Assembly: GCA_963977065.1 (NCBI GenBank)
Contig: CAXBNF010000021.1
Span: forward strand, 1-46,735
Length of the DNA: 46,735 nucleotides
Origin: Planktosalinus sp963977065
Lineage (GTDB): Bacteria > Bacteroidota > Bacteroidia > Flavobacteriales > Flavobacteriaceae
Direction of reading: 5' to 3'
Every line of letters begins with the position of its first letter. The first letter of the stretch is position 1. The notes under the pieces were generated by a model. That model was not told the DNA's origin, searched no databases, and worked only from the letters and a program-made list of their open reading frames with translations. The translations under genes and the position numbers were made by a program. Below, piece after piece: positions 1 through 8,397 of the stretch.

Positions 1-55
1 ATGGGGTCTCGATACAATTTTATCTTTTACTCATTTCATTCGCAAAAGCTAAAAT

Positions 56-94
56 CACTCGACCTGACAATTCCTGTCATGTCGAGTGTTTTTT
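56..94 (+). terminator. Hairpin with T-tract, probable intrinsic terminator
   Basis: CACTCGAC (56-63) pairs with GTCGAGTG (81-88). Inside it TGACA (65-69) pairs with TGTCA (75-79) after one C/T mismatch, around a 5-nt loop. Six T follow on the plus strand. It probably ends a plus-strand transcript entering from left of the window. On the minus strand the stem is followed by ATTTT, so it could also serve the gene at 195-1337. Bases 1-194 hold no convincing gene. Confidence 0.7.
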
Positions 95-194
95 ACCGTA
101 GTGATAACGGAGGTGGAAAATGTATAGAGACGCTTCCTGTATATGAGGGCTCGACGCACAATTATATACCTGTTCCCATTCATTTCAAATCTAT

Positions 195-1337
195 CTACAC
201 CTCCCCATAAACCGGAACAATAAAATTCCCGGTTAAAAAAGAGTTGGTGTCCAGTTCACTTTGCAAGACCACTCCTTTCAAATCGGTTTCCAGCAACAAT
301 TGAGCGGCTTGAATTAAAGGAACAGCCGTAGTGGTTTGAATGGCCCGCAATTGATACTTGCCCACTTGTTGTGGAAGGATTTGCTTGGCCACTTCGCGTC
401 TTTGAAGGGTTTTGGTGGCATCTTTCCCTTGTACAGCAGCATAGAGGATGATTTGGTCTTCTTCAATATGCGGAATATGGGTTTCCATCATGCGCTGCAA
501 GGCTTTAATAGGTTTGTCTGAATCGCATTCCTTTTTAATTTGTGCTTCCACCCAGGCATAATGCCCCGGAAAGCGTAAGGTCTTGTAGTCCATAGTTTCC
601 ACTTTTCCTGCCAGGGCATCGGGTAAATCGGCTGCGCCACCGGAGGTGAGGTCGGCTTCATAGGTGATTCCGTCAATGATGATGGTTTCTCGTTCAGACA
701 GGGAAGGGCGGTTGGTTTTTTTGAAATTGCGAATCACTTCTGCTTCTTTGATATATTCCGTAGCCACACCCACGGGACTCCAGGTGAAGCCGTAAAAATG
801 GGGTGCCACGGCATTTTTAGAAAGCGCCCCAACTTTAAACTCAAGGGTATCCACTTTATTTACCTGAAACTCCTTGCAAAACGCTTGAAACAAATGATGT
901 GCCAATACATCGATATAGCCCGGAGCGAGACCGGTCTGTAAGACAAATCCGGTGGAGGCGTCTTGGGCCAATGCTTTTATTTGTTCGGTTTCTGCCACAT
1001 ATTCGGTGAGGTTGGCGTAGTGCATATGATACTCCTTTGCAAAGCCGGCCATCTTGGGTGCCTGGGTGCCGGGCAGGCAATCGAGAAGAATGTCTCCCTG
1101 TTCAAACACCTGTTTCATTTCTTCCGTACTCCCTTCTTCCAAAAGATGAAAGGCCTTTATAGTACAGTCCCGAGAGGTGCCTTCTTCAACCCATTTCACC
1201 AGCTTTTGTGCATTGGACAGTGTTCTGTTTCCAATAAAAATTGTGGGGGTGACGGTACTCCATTCAGCGAGGATTAGCGCAACCGCCTCAGCTATGCCGC
1301 CTGCACCTGCAATAATGATGGTGTGATGGGTTTTCAT
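195..1337 (-). CDS. Saccharopine dehydrogenase-like oxidoreductase
   Basis: A 380-residue protein with an N-terminal Rossmann fold: the nucleotide-binding glycine motif GAGGIAEAV lies near residues 11-19, followed by the dinucleotide-binding strand TIFIGNRTL. The rest matches the general plan of the saccharopine dehydrogenase / homospermidine synthase-like family, NAD(P)-dependent enzymes that act on amino-acid-derived imines or semialdehydes. The natural substrate cannot be read from sequence; lysine-pathway chemistry is the usual family role. The ATG at 1335-1337 is the natural start because it places the glycine motif at the expected distance from the N-terminus. It is expected to be cytosolic, as no signal peptide is visible. 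It stands alone, about 70 bp downstream of the flavin-dependent oxidoreductase gene on the same strand, so a shared transcript is possible. The family is likely; the exact activity is open. Confidence 0.8.
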   Translation of the reverse strand: MKTHHTIIIAGAGGIAEAVALILAEWSTVTPTIFIGNRTLSNAQKLVKWVEEGTSRDCTIKAFHLLEEGSTEEMKQVFEQGDILLDCLPGTQAPKMAGFAKEYHMHYANLTEYVAETEQIKALAQDASTGFVLQTGLAPGYIDVLAHHLFQAFCKEFQVNKVDTLEFKVGALSKNAVAPHFYGFTWSPVGVATEYIKEAEVIRNFKKTNRPSLSERETIIIDGITYEADLTSGGAADLPDALAGKVETMDYKTLRFPGHYAWVEAQIKKECDSDKPIKALQRMMETHIPHIEEDQIILYAAVQGKDATKTLQRREVAKQILPQQVGKYQLRAIQTTTAVPLIQAAQLLLETDLKGVVLQSELDTNSFLTGNFIVPVYGEV

Positions 1338-1408
1338 ATCTTGAAGTTTAGTTTTTTGATGTTCCTTTTTATTCCACTTTTAGGAAATTAACCTTCGGTA
1401 TCCCAATT

Positions 1409-2422
1409 TCATCTGTTTTCATGCAACTCCATCATAATTTCCCCAAATAATCTTGTGGATGTAATGCGGTCTTCCATGGCATACATAGTGGATAGCGTTA
1501 TGAGTTCATTCACTTGGGTTGCTGCAATAAAGTCCTTTATTTGTTTTTTTACCGTTTGCTTACTGCCCACAAAAGAATATTTAAGCATTTGATGTAAGGA
1601 AGGATGTTGCAACATTTCTTTCAGCTCTGTTGTCATTTGCATGGGAGGTTGTAAAGCGTCTCTCGTGCCTGTTAATACCCCTGCAAACAATTTTATTAGA
1701 GAAGTAAACAACCTTTCTGCCTCTTCATCAGTATCTGCCAATATAACATTTACCCCTGCAATGGTATATGGCTTTTCCAGTGCAGCGGAAGGGATAAACT
1801 CCTGCGCATAGATACGCAGTGCATTGTCAAGATGTGCAGAAGCAAAATGGCTGGCAAACGCATAAGGCAGTCCCTTTTTTGCCGCTAAATGCGCACTATC
1901 TGTACTGGACCCTAAAATATACAGAGGTACATCCCTACCTTCTGCAATGGTCGCCCGTACTTTAGAATTTTTGTTTTCAACGGAAAAGTAATTCTGTATT
2001 TTATCTATTTCATCGGGAAAGGAATGTGTAGCGTCTAAAAAATCAGACCGTATAGCCTGAGCCGTTTGAGGATCTGTTCCCGGTGCCCTGCCAAGGCCTA
2101 AATCGATACGATTAGGATATAAATGCGCTAAGGTTCCAAATTGTTCTGCTATAATCAGGGGCGAATGATTAGGAAGCATAATTCCACCGGAACCAACTCT
2201 AATGGTATGGGTGTTTTCTGCTACATACCCTATAAGGATGGAAGTTGCAATGCTGCCTATATTTTCTGCGTTATGATGTTCTGCAAACCAAAAACGCTTG
2301 TAATGGAAAGCCTCGGCCTCTTTAGCCAATGTCAGGGAATTATTCAGGGTTTGTTTTATAGTCGCACCTTGCGGAATAACTGCAAGTTCTAAAATAGAAT
2401 AAGCTACTTTTTGGTCGTTCAT
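1409..2422 (-). CDS. Luciferase-like (LLM class) flavin-dependent oxidoreductase
   Basis: A 337-residue single-domain TIM-barrel protein of the bacterial-luciferase-like monooxygenase superfamily, closest in appearance to the YhbW/YvbT branch. Diagnostic stretches are FWFAEHHN near residue 45, VGSGGIMLPNHSPL near residue 77, and RIDLGLGRAPGTD near residue 105, all typical of this branch. Such proteins use reduced flavin supplied by a separate reductase to oxygenate small molecules; the substrate of this branch is generally unknown. The ATG at 2420-2422 fits the family N-terminus (AYSILELAVIPQG). There is no signal peptide, so it should be cytosolic. Length is typical for the family. Neighbours give no pathway clue. 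Confidence 0.88.
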   Translation of the reverse strand: MNDQKVAYSILELAVIPQGATIKQTLNNSLTLAKEAEAFHYKRFWFAEHHNAENIGSIATSILIGYVAENTHTIRVGSGGIMLPNHSPLIIAEQFGTLAHLYPNRIDLGLGRAPGTDPQTAQAIRSDFLDATHSFPDEIDKIQNYFSVENKNSKVRATIAEGRDVPLYILGSSTDSAHLAAKKGLPYAFASHFASAHLDNALRIYAQEFIPSAALEKPYTIAGVNVILADTDEEAERLFTSLIKLFAGVLTGTRDALQPPMQMTTELKEMLQHPSLHQMLKYSFVGSKQTVKKQIKDFIAATQVNELITLSTMYAMEDRITSTRLFGEIMMELHENR

Positions 2423-2536
2423 ATAGTAATTGTTGACGTTGGATTAATTGAAAAATGAACACTATTTTTTAGGGTTATGCGAATTATCTCAAGTGGGCTA
2501 GTACACACAATTACTTAAAGCCATTTTTGGCAATAG

Positions 2537-4231
2537 TTATTTTTCAAATACTACTTTCCCTTCTTTAATTGTTGTTAATACTTGTATATCTTTTATATCT
2601 TCAATAGTTACTTTTAAAGGATTTTTATCTAGTATTACTAAATCAGCTAATTTCCCATTTTCAAGGCTTCCTTTTGTATCTTCTTCAAAGTGTTGGTAAG
2701 CAGACCCTATCGTTATAGCTTTTAGTGCTTCATAAGGTGTTATTCTTTCGTCTGGACCTATAATTTTACCAGAGCGCGATGTTCTTGCTGCAGCGGTCCA
2801 TATAACACGCATCAAGTTAGGTAAGGCTACTGGTGCATCTGTGTGAATAGTTACATCCAGGCCTTTATTCAGTGCTGTTTTCACAGGACTAATTTTTTGA
2901 ACTAAAGAATCACCTATTAATTCTTTATGCCAATCTCCCCAATAAAAGGTATGTAAAGGAAATAAGGATGCTATCATCTTCATTTCTTTAGCATCATCTA
3001 GTTGGTCTTCTCTTATATATTGGCCGTGAATGATAACATCTCTTCTGTCATCAAAACCATATTTTTCTTGTAATGGCCTCATGGTTCTTATCAATTGATC
3101 AACTGCTGCATCTCCATTTGTATGGGTAAGAATCTGCCAATTATTTTTGAATCCTTTTTCAAATATACTTGATAGAACACTATCATTTGGTATTGCCGGA
3201 TAGCCACTATAGTCATGAGGCATTCCATCTGGTGGAATAAGATAGGGTTCTGTCCTCCAAGCAGTTCTTCCTTGTGGTGAACCATCTAATGTTACTTTCA
3301 TGCCGCCAATCCTAAATTTATTAATGTACTTTTTGCTATTCCATTTACTAGTCATGTGTTTATCAACAAACTTGTAATCTATATAACTGATTACATCAAT
3401 TTTAAATTTATCCTTCTCGGCCATTGCTACAAGCATTTCTTGATTTTGCATTGCTCTTCCTTCCTGAGCAGTGGTATATCCAAAAGAAAGAGCCATATCC
3501 TGTCCGGCATTAAAGAATTTGATAAGGGCCTCTTCAGATTTTGGCTCTATCGCTTGAAGCATAAAAGGAATTGCAGCGAGTTCTTCAAGGACACCGTTCG
3601 GTTCATTAGAATTTTTTTCACGTCTAATAATTCCACCTTCTGGATCTTTAGTGTTGGCATCAATACCCAACTTCTCTAATCCTTTAGAGTTTACAACTGC
3701 AAAGTGACCTGAAATATGTACTATAATTATGGGGAATTCGGTACTTACTTTATCTAAATCGTGTTTAGTAGGAAAACGTTTTTCTTTTAAAACCGAATCA
3801 TCAAAACCGGTTCCAAATATCCAACCAGTAAGCGCTCTGTTTTCGGGTGTATTCCATTGTTTTAAGACAGAAATTAGCATTTCTATATCATCAACATTGG
3901 CATCGGGTGAAGCAAGTAATTGAGCGCCAATTGCTTGCCCTCCAAAATTTGCAAAATGACAATGACCATCTATGAAGCCCGGAACTAATGTTTTTCCTTC
4001 GAGATCAATCATAAGGTGACCTTTACCTGCAACTTGCATTGCTTGACTGGTAGAGCCCGTAAAAACGATTTTCCCTTCTTTTTCAACAAGGGCTTCAACA
4101 TAATTTGGCGTTTCACCCACCATTGTTAAAATATCGCCGTTGTAATAGACTTTGGCTTGATTTAATTTTTCGGGTTTATTACAAGAATACATAATCGATA
4201 TTCCCAAAAGTAGAAGTAAGATTTTTTTCAT
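2537..4231 (-). CDS. Lipoprotein amidohydrolase (Amidohydro_3 / YtcJ-like)
   Basis: A 564-residue metal-dependent hydrolase. Residues 1-17 form a lipoprotein signal peptide ending in a lipobox-like IMYSC, so the mature protein should be anchored to a membrane on the periplasmic side. The metal-binding DGHCHF motif near residue 88 follows the typical GKTLVPGFID strand. HTNGDAA (about 390) and a late HTDAPV (about 484) supply further ligands expected of the amidohydrolase superfamily. The C-terminal ADLVILDKNPL is the classic end of the beta-sandwich domain. Members hydrolyse exocyclic or cyclic amide bonds; the substrate here cannot be named. A perfect TAGATTTG (4374-4381, minus strand) could be its -7 promoter box, although no -33 partner was seen. 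Confidence 0.85.
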   Translation of the reverse strand: MKKILLLLLGISIMYSCNKPEKLNQAKVYYNGDILTMVGETPNYVEALVEKEGKIVFTGSTSQAMQVAGKGHLMIDLEGKTLVPGFIDGHCHFANFGGQAIGAQLLASPDANVDDIEMLISVLKQWNTPENRALTGWIFGTGFDDSVLKEKRFPTKHDLDKVSTEFPIIIVHISGHFAVVNSKGLEKLGIDANTKDPEGGIIRREKNSNEPNGVLEELAAIPFMLQAIEPKSEEALIKFFNAGQDMALSFGYTTAQEGRAMQNQEMLVAMAEKDKFKIDVISYIDYKFVDKHMTSKWNSKKYINKFRIGGMKVTLDGSPQGRTAWRTEPYLIPPDGMPHDYSGYPAIPNDSVLSSIFEKGFKNNWQILTHTNGDAAVDQLIRTMRPLQEKYGFDDRRDVIIHGQYIREDQLDDAKEMKMIASLFPLHTFYWGDWHKELIGDSLVQKISPVKTALNKGLDVTIHTDAPVALPNLMRVIWTAAARTSRSGKIIGPDERITPYEALKAITIGSAYQHFEEDTKGSLENGKLADLVILDKNPLKVTIEDIKDIQVLTTIKEGKVVFEK

Positions 4232-4580
4232 TTATAAGTTATTTTAATTATTGCTGTTGATGTGCTTTGGTTATTTTTTTATGAATTCTAAGGTTTTGAC
4301 GCTGCCACTTTTAGTTTTTAGTCATCTTATTCAATTTAAATTAGCTATAACAGCTGTATAAAAGTCATAAATACAAATCTATTGTTGCTATATTCCATAG
4401 CTGCTTCACTGTTTTATTTTTATGCATTGCCCATACAAAAGTCTTTAAGGAATAAAAAACGATTGTTTTTATTTTAAGGGGGAGAAAATACCGGTTTTTT
4501 ATTAAAACACTAGTGTGTTGATTCAAATATAGATAAAAAATTGTTAAATCCTTGTTGTGTCAATAGTTATAAAAGGTGGG

Positions 4581-4757
4581 GAGTGCTTCGACTGGGCTCA
4601 GCAACCAAGTGGTGATAGGGTGATAGGGAGATAGGGTGATAGGGAGTGCTTTGACTGGGCTCAGCAACCAAGTGGTGAGTTTGTGAGTTGTTGAGTGGGA
4701 GATAGGGAGATAGGGTGATAGGGAGTGCTTCGACTGGGCTCAGTAACCAAGTGGTGA
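4581..4757. repeat. Three copies of a 35-bp intergenic unit
   Basis: The unit beginning GAGTGCTTCGACTGGGCT and ending AAGTGGTGA occurs at 4581-4615, 4644-4678 and 4723-4757. The copies differ at one base each (C to T in TTCGACT of copy 2, C to T in CAGCAACC of copy 3). They are separated by GATAGGG and GAGTTTGTGAGTT repeats. The period is uneven (63 and 79 bp), so this is not a simple tandem array. Confidence 0.85.
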
Positions 4758-4783
4758 GTTTGTGAGTTTGTGAGTTGTTGATT

Positions 4784-4826
4784 GGGAGATAGGGAGATAG
4801 GGAGATAGGGGGATAGGGAGAATGGG
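4784..4826 (+). repeat. GGGAGATA tandem repeat, potential G-quadruplex
   Basis: Runs of three or more G start at 4784, 4792, 4800, 4808, 4816 and 4824, separated by 3-5 bases. This satisfies the usual G3N1-7 pattern for a four-stranded structure on the plus strand. Shorter stretches of the same repeat occur at about 4614-4643 and 4700-4722. Confidence 0.7.
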
Positions 4827-5240
4827 AGCAAAGGTTTAAGGTTTTATCAAATCCTTATTTTCAATTAACTATCAATTTTAAATGCAATTCCGAATTTGTC
4901 CTCGGCCTACGAAAGAGTTCCGTAAAAATAATAGCCGGAGGTTGAGCGGAGTCGAAACCGAAGTTTGTGAGGAAGTTAGTGGGTGAAAGGGAGAAGGGGA
5001 GAAGTGGAGAAGGGGAGAAGGGGAGAGCATTTCTCAGTGCAACTCTGCGCTTCTCCGTGTATCCCTGCCTGCTGTGGTATAGCATTAAATCACAATTTGA
5101 AATCCAAACGCTAAGGCTTCGACTCCCAGCCTTCACTTCGGCTCCGCTCAGTGACCACGGCGGGCACGGCGCTAAGCCACCGCAGGGCATTTTCTTAACG
5201 TTCCGCCCTGGTTCTTTTTTGGGTGAAGCAAAACCAAAAA

Positions 5241-5813
5241 CTACTCTTTATTCTTATTCACCTCATCCAGCAACTTGCGGTTGAGCTGTTGTTCGCGTTC
5301 CAGAGCGCGCTGGCGGTGGAGTTCAAATTCTTTTTCGAGTTCGTCGAGTTTTGTTTTTGTATCACGAGTCACTTCATTACTGTTTCTAAACTTATAAATA
5401 AAGAAGAAAAGGATTAATACCAGAAGAATTATAACAGTCCAAACAATACTATTGTAAGCTGCTTTTGAGGTTTGTATGCCTAAAAAAGAAATTTCATTTT
5501 CTCTTTGTTCGGTATTTTGAAGTTTTTCATTGGTTTCTTTTAAGCTTGTTTGAATGAGACCCAATTCGATTTGTTGGGACTCCAATTCACCCTGCATCTG
5601 GACTAAGGCTGTTTTATATACTTCAATACTATCAAGTGTACTTTTCTTAAGACTGTTTAAATCGGTCCTTTTAACAACTTTGAATTCCTGATAATTATTT
5701 GAACGACTATACACTTCATCAAACTGATTTTCAAGAGTATTATCTGTTTGAGTAAAACCAAAAGTTGAAATGAAGAGTAAAATAAAAATGGAGAATGTAT
5801 TTTTTTGAAACAT
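5241..5813 (-). CDS. Membrane protein with periplasmic coiled coil, unknown function
   Basis: A 190-residue protein. Residues 1-21 form a signal peptide (hydrophobic FSIFILLFISTFGFTQ). Residues about 45-110 are charged and heptad-like, suggesting a coiled coil. One clear membrane helix (IVWTVIILLVLILFFFIYKF) lies near residues 122-142, and a highly charged helix (about 150-190) should face the cytoplasm. It resembles a small family that is widespread in Flavobacteriia. From memory, some relatives carry a database label as tRNA (guanine-N1)-methyltransferase; nothing here supports that: no SAM motif or catalytic domain is visible. The shape suggests a structural or scaffold role at the inner membrane, which is inference. 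It is preceded by the YjdI-like ferredoxin gene on the same strand. Confidence 0.75.
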   Translation of the reverse strand: MFQKNTFSIFILLFISTFGFTQTDNTLENQFDEVYSRSNNYQEFKVVKRTDLNSLKKSTLDSIEVYKTALVQMQGELESQQIELGLIQTSLKETNEKLQNTEQRENEISFLGIQTSKAAYNSIVWTVIILLVLILFFFIYKFRNSNEVTRDTKTKLDELEKEFELHRQRALEREQQLNRKLLDEVNKNKE

Positions 5814-5896
5814 CTTAAAATTTAATTTAAAAAATAGTGTTCCCTATACAACAAAAATGTTGTGGAATAATTGTATAAAAAGTGAATTTATTAATA

Positions 5897-6130
5897 TTAA
5901 ACAGCCACTTTTTGTTTCACATAGGAACATTGAAGCGCTCCGGACGGGCATTTTTTAATTTGTGCCACTATTTTTTTGGTTTCAGCACCATCCAGGTCAA
6001 TCCAGGGAATGATGTCTGTGCGAAACACATCAGACAATCCTTGGGCACATTTTTCAGCGTGAATGCAAATTTTTGGGTCGTAAGTGACTGTAATTTCACC
6101 ATTGGTGAATTCATTTTCGTAGGTTTCCAT
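5897..6130 (-). CDS. YjdI-like 4Fe-4S mono-cluster ferredoxin-domain protein
   Basis: A 77-residue protein matching the small divergent ferredoxin family typified by E. coli YjdI. It opens with the strand ITVTYDPKICIHAEKC, has the central PWID segment, and ends with KKCPSGALQC. Cysteines in the CxxxxxC and CPSGALxC segments could ligate one iron-sulfur cluster. Its partner and redox role are unknown in the family; a small cytosolic electron carrier or sensor is likely. The ATG at 6128-6130 is chosen because it gives the compact family length. It lies 141 bp downstream of the photolyase gene on the same strand, so read-through from that group is possible but not shown. Confidence 0.85.
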   Translation of the reverse strand: METYENEFTNGEITVTYDPKICIHAEKCAQGLSDVFRTDIIPWIDLDGAETKKIVAQIKKCPSGALQCSYVKQKVAV

Positions 6131-6271
6131 CGCGGTTCATAATTTGGGGTTATGGACTCAGTTTAAATATCTTAGGGCTTAACAAATAAAAAATAAAATA
6201 TTTATAATATCGACATACTGTCATTATTTTCGACGAAATGCATAGTTTTTTTATAAATTAAGGACAGGATT

Positions 6272-7576
6272 CTAATTGAGCGCTTTTTTATAAACATTCA
6301 AAGCGCGTTCCCGGGCTTCTTTGTGATTGACCATTTCGGCAGGGTAGGAGTCAGTGCCCCAATCGGGAATCCATTTTTTAATATAGGCTTTGTCTTTGTC
6401 AAACTTTTCAATTTGTGTGGTAGGGTTGAAAATTCTAAAATAAGGTGCCGCATCCACCCCACAACCGGCCACCCATTGCCAGTTGCCCACATTGGAGGCC
6501 ATTTCATAATCGAGCAGCTTTTCAGCGAAATAAGCCTCACCCCAACGCCAGTCAATTAATAGATGTTTGCAAAGAAAACTACCAACGAGCATTCGCACCC
6601 GGTTGTGCATCCAGCCAGACTCATTCAATTGACGCATACCGGCATCAACCAGCGGGAATCCGGTGGTGCCGGTTTTCCATTTTTCAAATTCTATTTCGTT
6701 GTTGCGCCATTCAATGCGGTCATATTTTTTCTTAAAGGCTTCGGTTTGCGTTTCGGGAAAGTGCCAAAGTATTTGCATAAAAAACTCCCTCCAGATGAGT
6801 TCGTTCCAAAAAGTTTCGTTCTTTTCGGCAATCGCTTTTTCAACCACCTGCCTGATACCCACTGTACCAAAACGAAGATGTGGACTCAACCTTGAGGTTT
6901 CATCTTTAGCAGGGAAATTTCGGGTTTTTTCATAGTGTTGAATGATGGATTTACTCAAATCAAAGTCGGGCACTTTCATTTTTGACCGTTCAAAACCGAT
7001 GTCACTCAGTGATAGATTAGGAAGTCTGGAATGCTCCATACAGTTCTTTAAAAGGGGTTTGGTTTCATAGACTTTGAAAGAATGCTCTTTAAAACGCTCT
7101 TTCCACTTCCGCATAAAGGGAGTGTAAACCAAATAGGGTTTCCCGTCGTCTTTCACCACTTCGTCTTTTTCAAAAATTACCTGGTCTTTAAAGGTATAAA
7201 AACCAATATCTTTTTTTGAAAGAACATCTGCTATTTCTTTGTCCCGTTTGATAGCATAAGGTTCATAATCGTGGTTTGTGATGAGGTTTTGAACCTGAAA
7301 ATCTTTAGTGATTTGCTTAAAAACTTCCAAAGGTTTTCCGTGGTAGGTTGCTATACTGCTTCCGCAGGTATTCTGAAGTTCATCCCGCATCTTTTGCAGG
7401 GTGTCGTGAATAAATGTGACCCGGGCATCGTCTTTAGGGAGCTGATCTAAAATTTCACGATCAAAAATAAAAACAGGCAAGACAGGATATTTTCCATTGA
7501 GGGCTTTGTAGAAACCCACATTGTCATTTAACCGCAAATCCCTTCTGAACCAAAATATGTTTACTTTTGTATTCAT
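6272..7576 (-). CDS. phrB: Deoxyribodipyrimidine photolyase (cryptochrome/photolyase family)
   Basis: A 434-residue flavoprotein that uses blue light and reduced FAD to split UV-induced cyclobutane pyrimidine dimers. The N-terminal photolyase domain begins IFWFRRDLRLNDN. The C-terminal FAD-binding domain shows RLSPHLRFGTVGIRQ (about 227-241), WNELIWREFFMQILWHFPE (about 259-277) and GMRQLNESGWMHNRVRM (about 317-333). The WMHNR and NVGNWQW segments are the usual FAD- and lesion-binding stretches of class I photolyases. The length fits that class, and no C-terminal cryptochrome extension is present. Genes for an SDR and an SRPBCC protein lie upstream on the same strand; photolyase often sits with such genes in light-responsive clusters. 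A palindromic repeat element occupies the 124-bp gap before its start and may affect co-expression. Confidence 0.93.
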   Translation of the reverse strand: MNTKVNIFWFRRDLRLNDNVGFYKALNGKYPVLPVFIFDREILDQLPKDDARVTFIHDTLQKMRDELQNTCGSSIATYHGKPLEVFKQITKDFQVQNLITNHDYEPYAIKRDKEIADVLSKKDIGFYTFKDQVIFEKDEVVKDDGKPYLVYTPFMRKWKERFKEHSFKVYETKPLLKNCMEHSRLPNLSLSDIGFERSKMKVPDFDLSKSIIQHYEKTRNFPAKDETSRLSPHLRFGTVGIRQVVEKAIAEKNETFWNELIWREFFMQILWHFPETQTEAFKKKYDRIEWRNNEIEFEKWKTGTTGFPLVDAGMRQLNESGWMHNRVRMLVGSFLCKHLLIDWRWGEAYFAEKLLDYEMASNVGNWQWVAGCGVDAAPYFRIFNPTTQIEKFDKDKAYIKKWIPDWGTDSYPAEMVNHKEARERALNVYKKALN

Positions 7577-7583
7577 TTAAATA

Positions 7584-7676
7584 GATTTTTTCCATTTTTT
7601 TCCCCGCCCTAAAGGGTGAAATGGAAAAAATCCTCGTTCATCCTTTAGGATAAGAGGCAAATAACGGGGATTTTTT
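7584..7676. repeat. Palindromic intergenic repeat, copy 1, with alternative stems
   Basis: GATTTTTTCCATTT (7584-7597) pairs perfectly with 7619-7632, with CCCTaaAGGG (7607-7616) in the loop region. The AAAAAATCC segment (7625-7633) can instead pair with GGATTTTTT (7668-7676). The core TAAAGGGTGAAAT and the downstream CCTTTAGG...GGCAAA recur at 43386-43457, so this looks like a dispersed repeat family. Here it lies between the SDR and photolyase genes. Confidence 0.75.
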
Positions 7677-7700
7677 ATTTCATAAATGTTTAAACGCATA

Positions 7701-8396
7701 TTATATTCTTAATGTTGACATCCCCCCATCAACCCCGAATACTTGTCCGGTAATCCAGCTACTTTCTTCGCTTAGAAGAAAACGTGCCATGGCAGCGATG
7801 TCTTTGGTTTCTCCCACGCGTTTTAATGGATGTCTGTCGGCTGCATTTTCTTTTTTGCGTTCATCACCCAGCAAGCGTTCGGCCAGCGGGGTGTCTGTCA
7901 AAGAGGGCGCAATCACATTGCATCTTATTTTTGGGGCATATTCTGCCGCAAACGCTTTTGCAAACCCTTCAATGGCTCCTTTAGATGCACTCACGCTGGT
8001 GTGAAAAGGCATGCCCATTTTGACGGCCACCGTACTGAAAAGCACGATACTTGCATCTTCAGATTTTGATAAATTGGGTAGAATTCCTTTTAGTGATTTA
8101 ACCATACTAACAAAGTTAAGTCTAAAATCTTCTTCAAAGGTTTCTTCTCTTAGATTTTTAAAAGGTCGGAGGTTAATGCTACCGGGACAATATACAAATC
8201 CGTCAATTATTTCGGGTAAATCGAGTTCAGACAGATCATCTTTGGTAGCATCAAAAGTGAGGTGCTTGATGTTTTCAGCATCAAAACCTTCAGAGCTTCG
8301 GGAAGCCACAATCACCTGATTGTTTTTTGCCAGTGTTTCTGCGATGGTTTTTCCTATGCCGTAGGAACCGCCAATTAAAAGTATGTTTTTACTCAT
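7701..8396 (-). CDS. Atypical short-chain dehydrogenase/reductase lacking catalytic Tyr
   Basis: A 231-residue Rossmann-fold SDR. The nucleotide-binding motif is GGSYGIG (residues 9-15), and NVIAPSLTDTPLA and WITGQVFGVDGG are classic late SDR segments. The active-site region reads SVSASKGA: Lys139 and Ser138 are present, but the residue four before the lysine, normally the catalytic tyrosine, is Val135. Reductase activity by the standard mechanism is therefore doubtful. An in-frame upstream start at 8453 would overlap the preceding gene by 56 bp. I choose the ATG at 8394-8396, one base after the stop of the SRPBCC gene, because it places the glycine motif at the normal position. It is tightly coupled to SRPBCC and followed by photolyase, suggesting a light-stress operon. 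Confidence 0.85.
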   Translation of the reverse strand: MSKNILLIGGSYGIGKTIAETLAKNNQVIVASRSSEGFDAENIKHLTFDATKDDLSELDLPEIIDGFVYCPGSINLRPFKNLREETFEEDFRLNFVSMVKSLKGILPNLSKSEDASIVLFSTVAVKMGMPFHTSVSASKGAIEGFAKAFAAEYAPKIRCNVIAPSLTDTPLAERLLGDERKKENAADRHPLKRVGETKDIAAMARFLLSEESSWITGQVFGVDGGMSTLRI

Positions 8397-8397
8397 T

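Larger units (their letters stand above)
4232..5240. other. Gene-free 1-kb region with G-rich repeats
   Basis: No supportable gene. 4232-4560 is AT-rich upstream sequence of the amidohydrolase. 4581-4830 is a patchwork of a 35-bp unit and GATAGGG-type repeats. 4937-5160 carries variants of a TTCGACTnnGCTCAG-type sequence in both orientations and a purine tract at 4981-5026. An open frame on the minus strand (4861-5190) has low-complexity translation and no start signal, and is judged spurious. Confidence 0.75.

Noticed and set aside
1..210. Open frame of 69 codons on the plus strand at the left edge
   Set aside because: It runs through a terminator hairpin and into the end of the saccharopine dehydrogenase-like gene, and its translation has no recognisable pattern.
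4584..4830. Possible CRISPR array from the repeated 35-bp unit
   Set aside because: Only three copies, the spacers are themselves GATAGGG repeats, spacing is irregular, and no cas gene is present.
4861..5190. 109-codon open frame on the minus strand in the repeat region
   Set aside because: The translation is low-complexity (SPSPLLPFSLSP-type) and comes from intergenic repeats; such frames are commonly mis-called as genes.
5241..5813. Label as tRNA (guanine-N1)-methyltransferase
   Set aside because: I recall relatives carrying this name, but the protein is a signal peptide, coiled coil and one membrane helix, with no SAM-binding or TrmD-type domain.
6298..6935. Several open frames of 78-110 codons overlapping the photolyase gene in other frames
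   Set aside because: They are shadows of a well-supported conserved gene and have no recognisable domains of their own.
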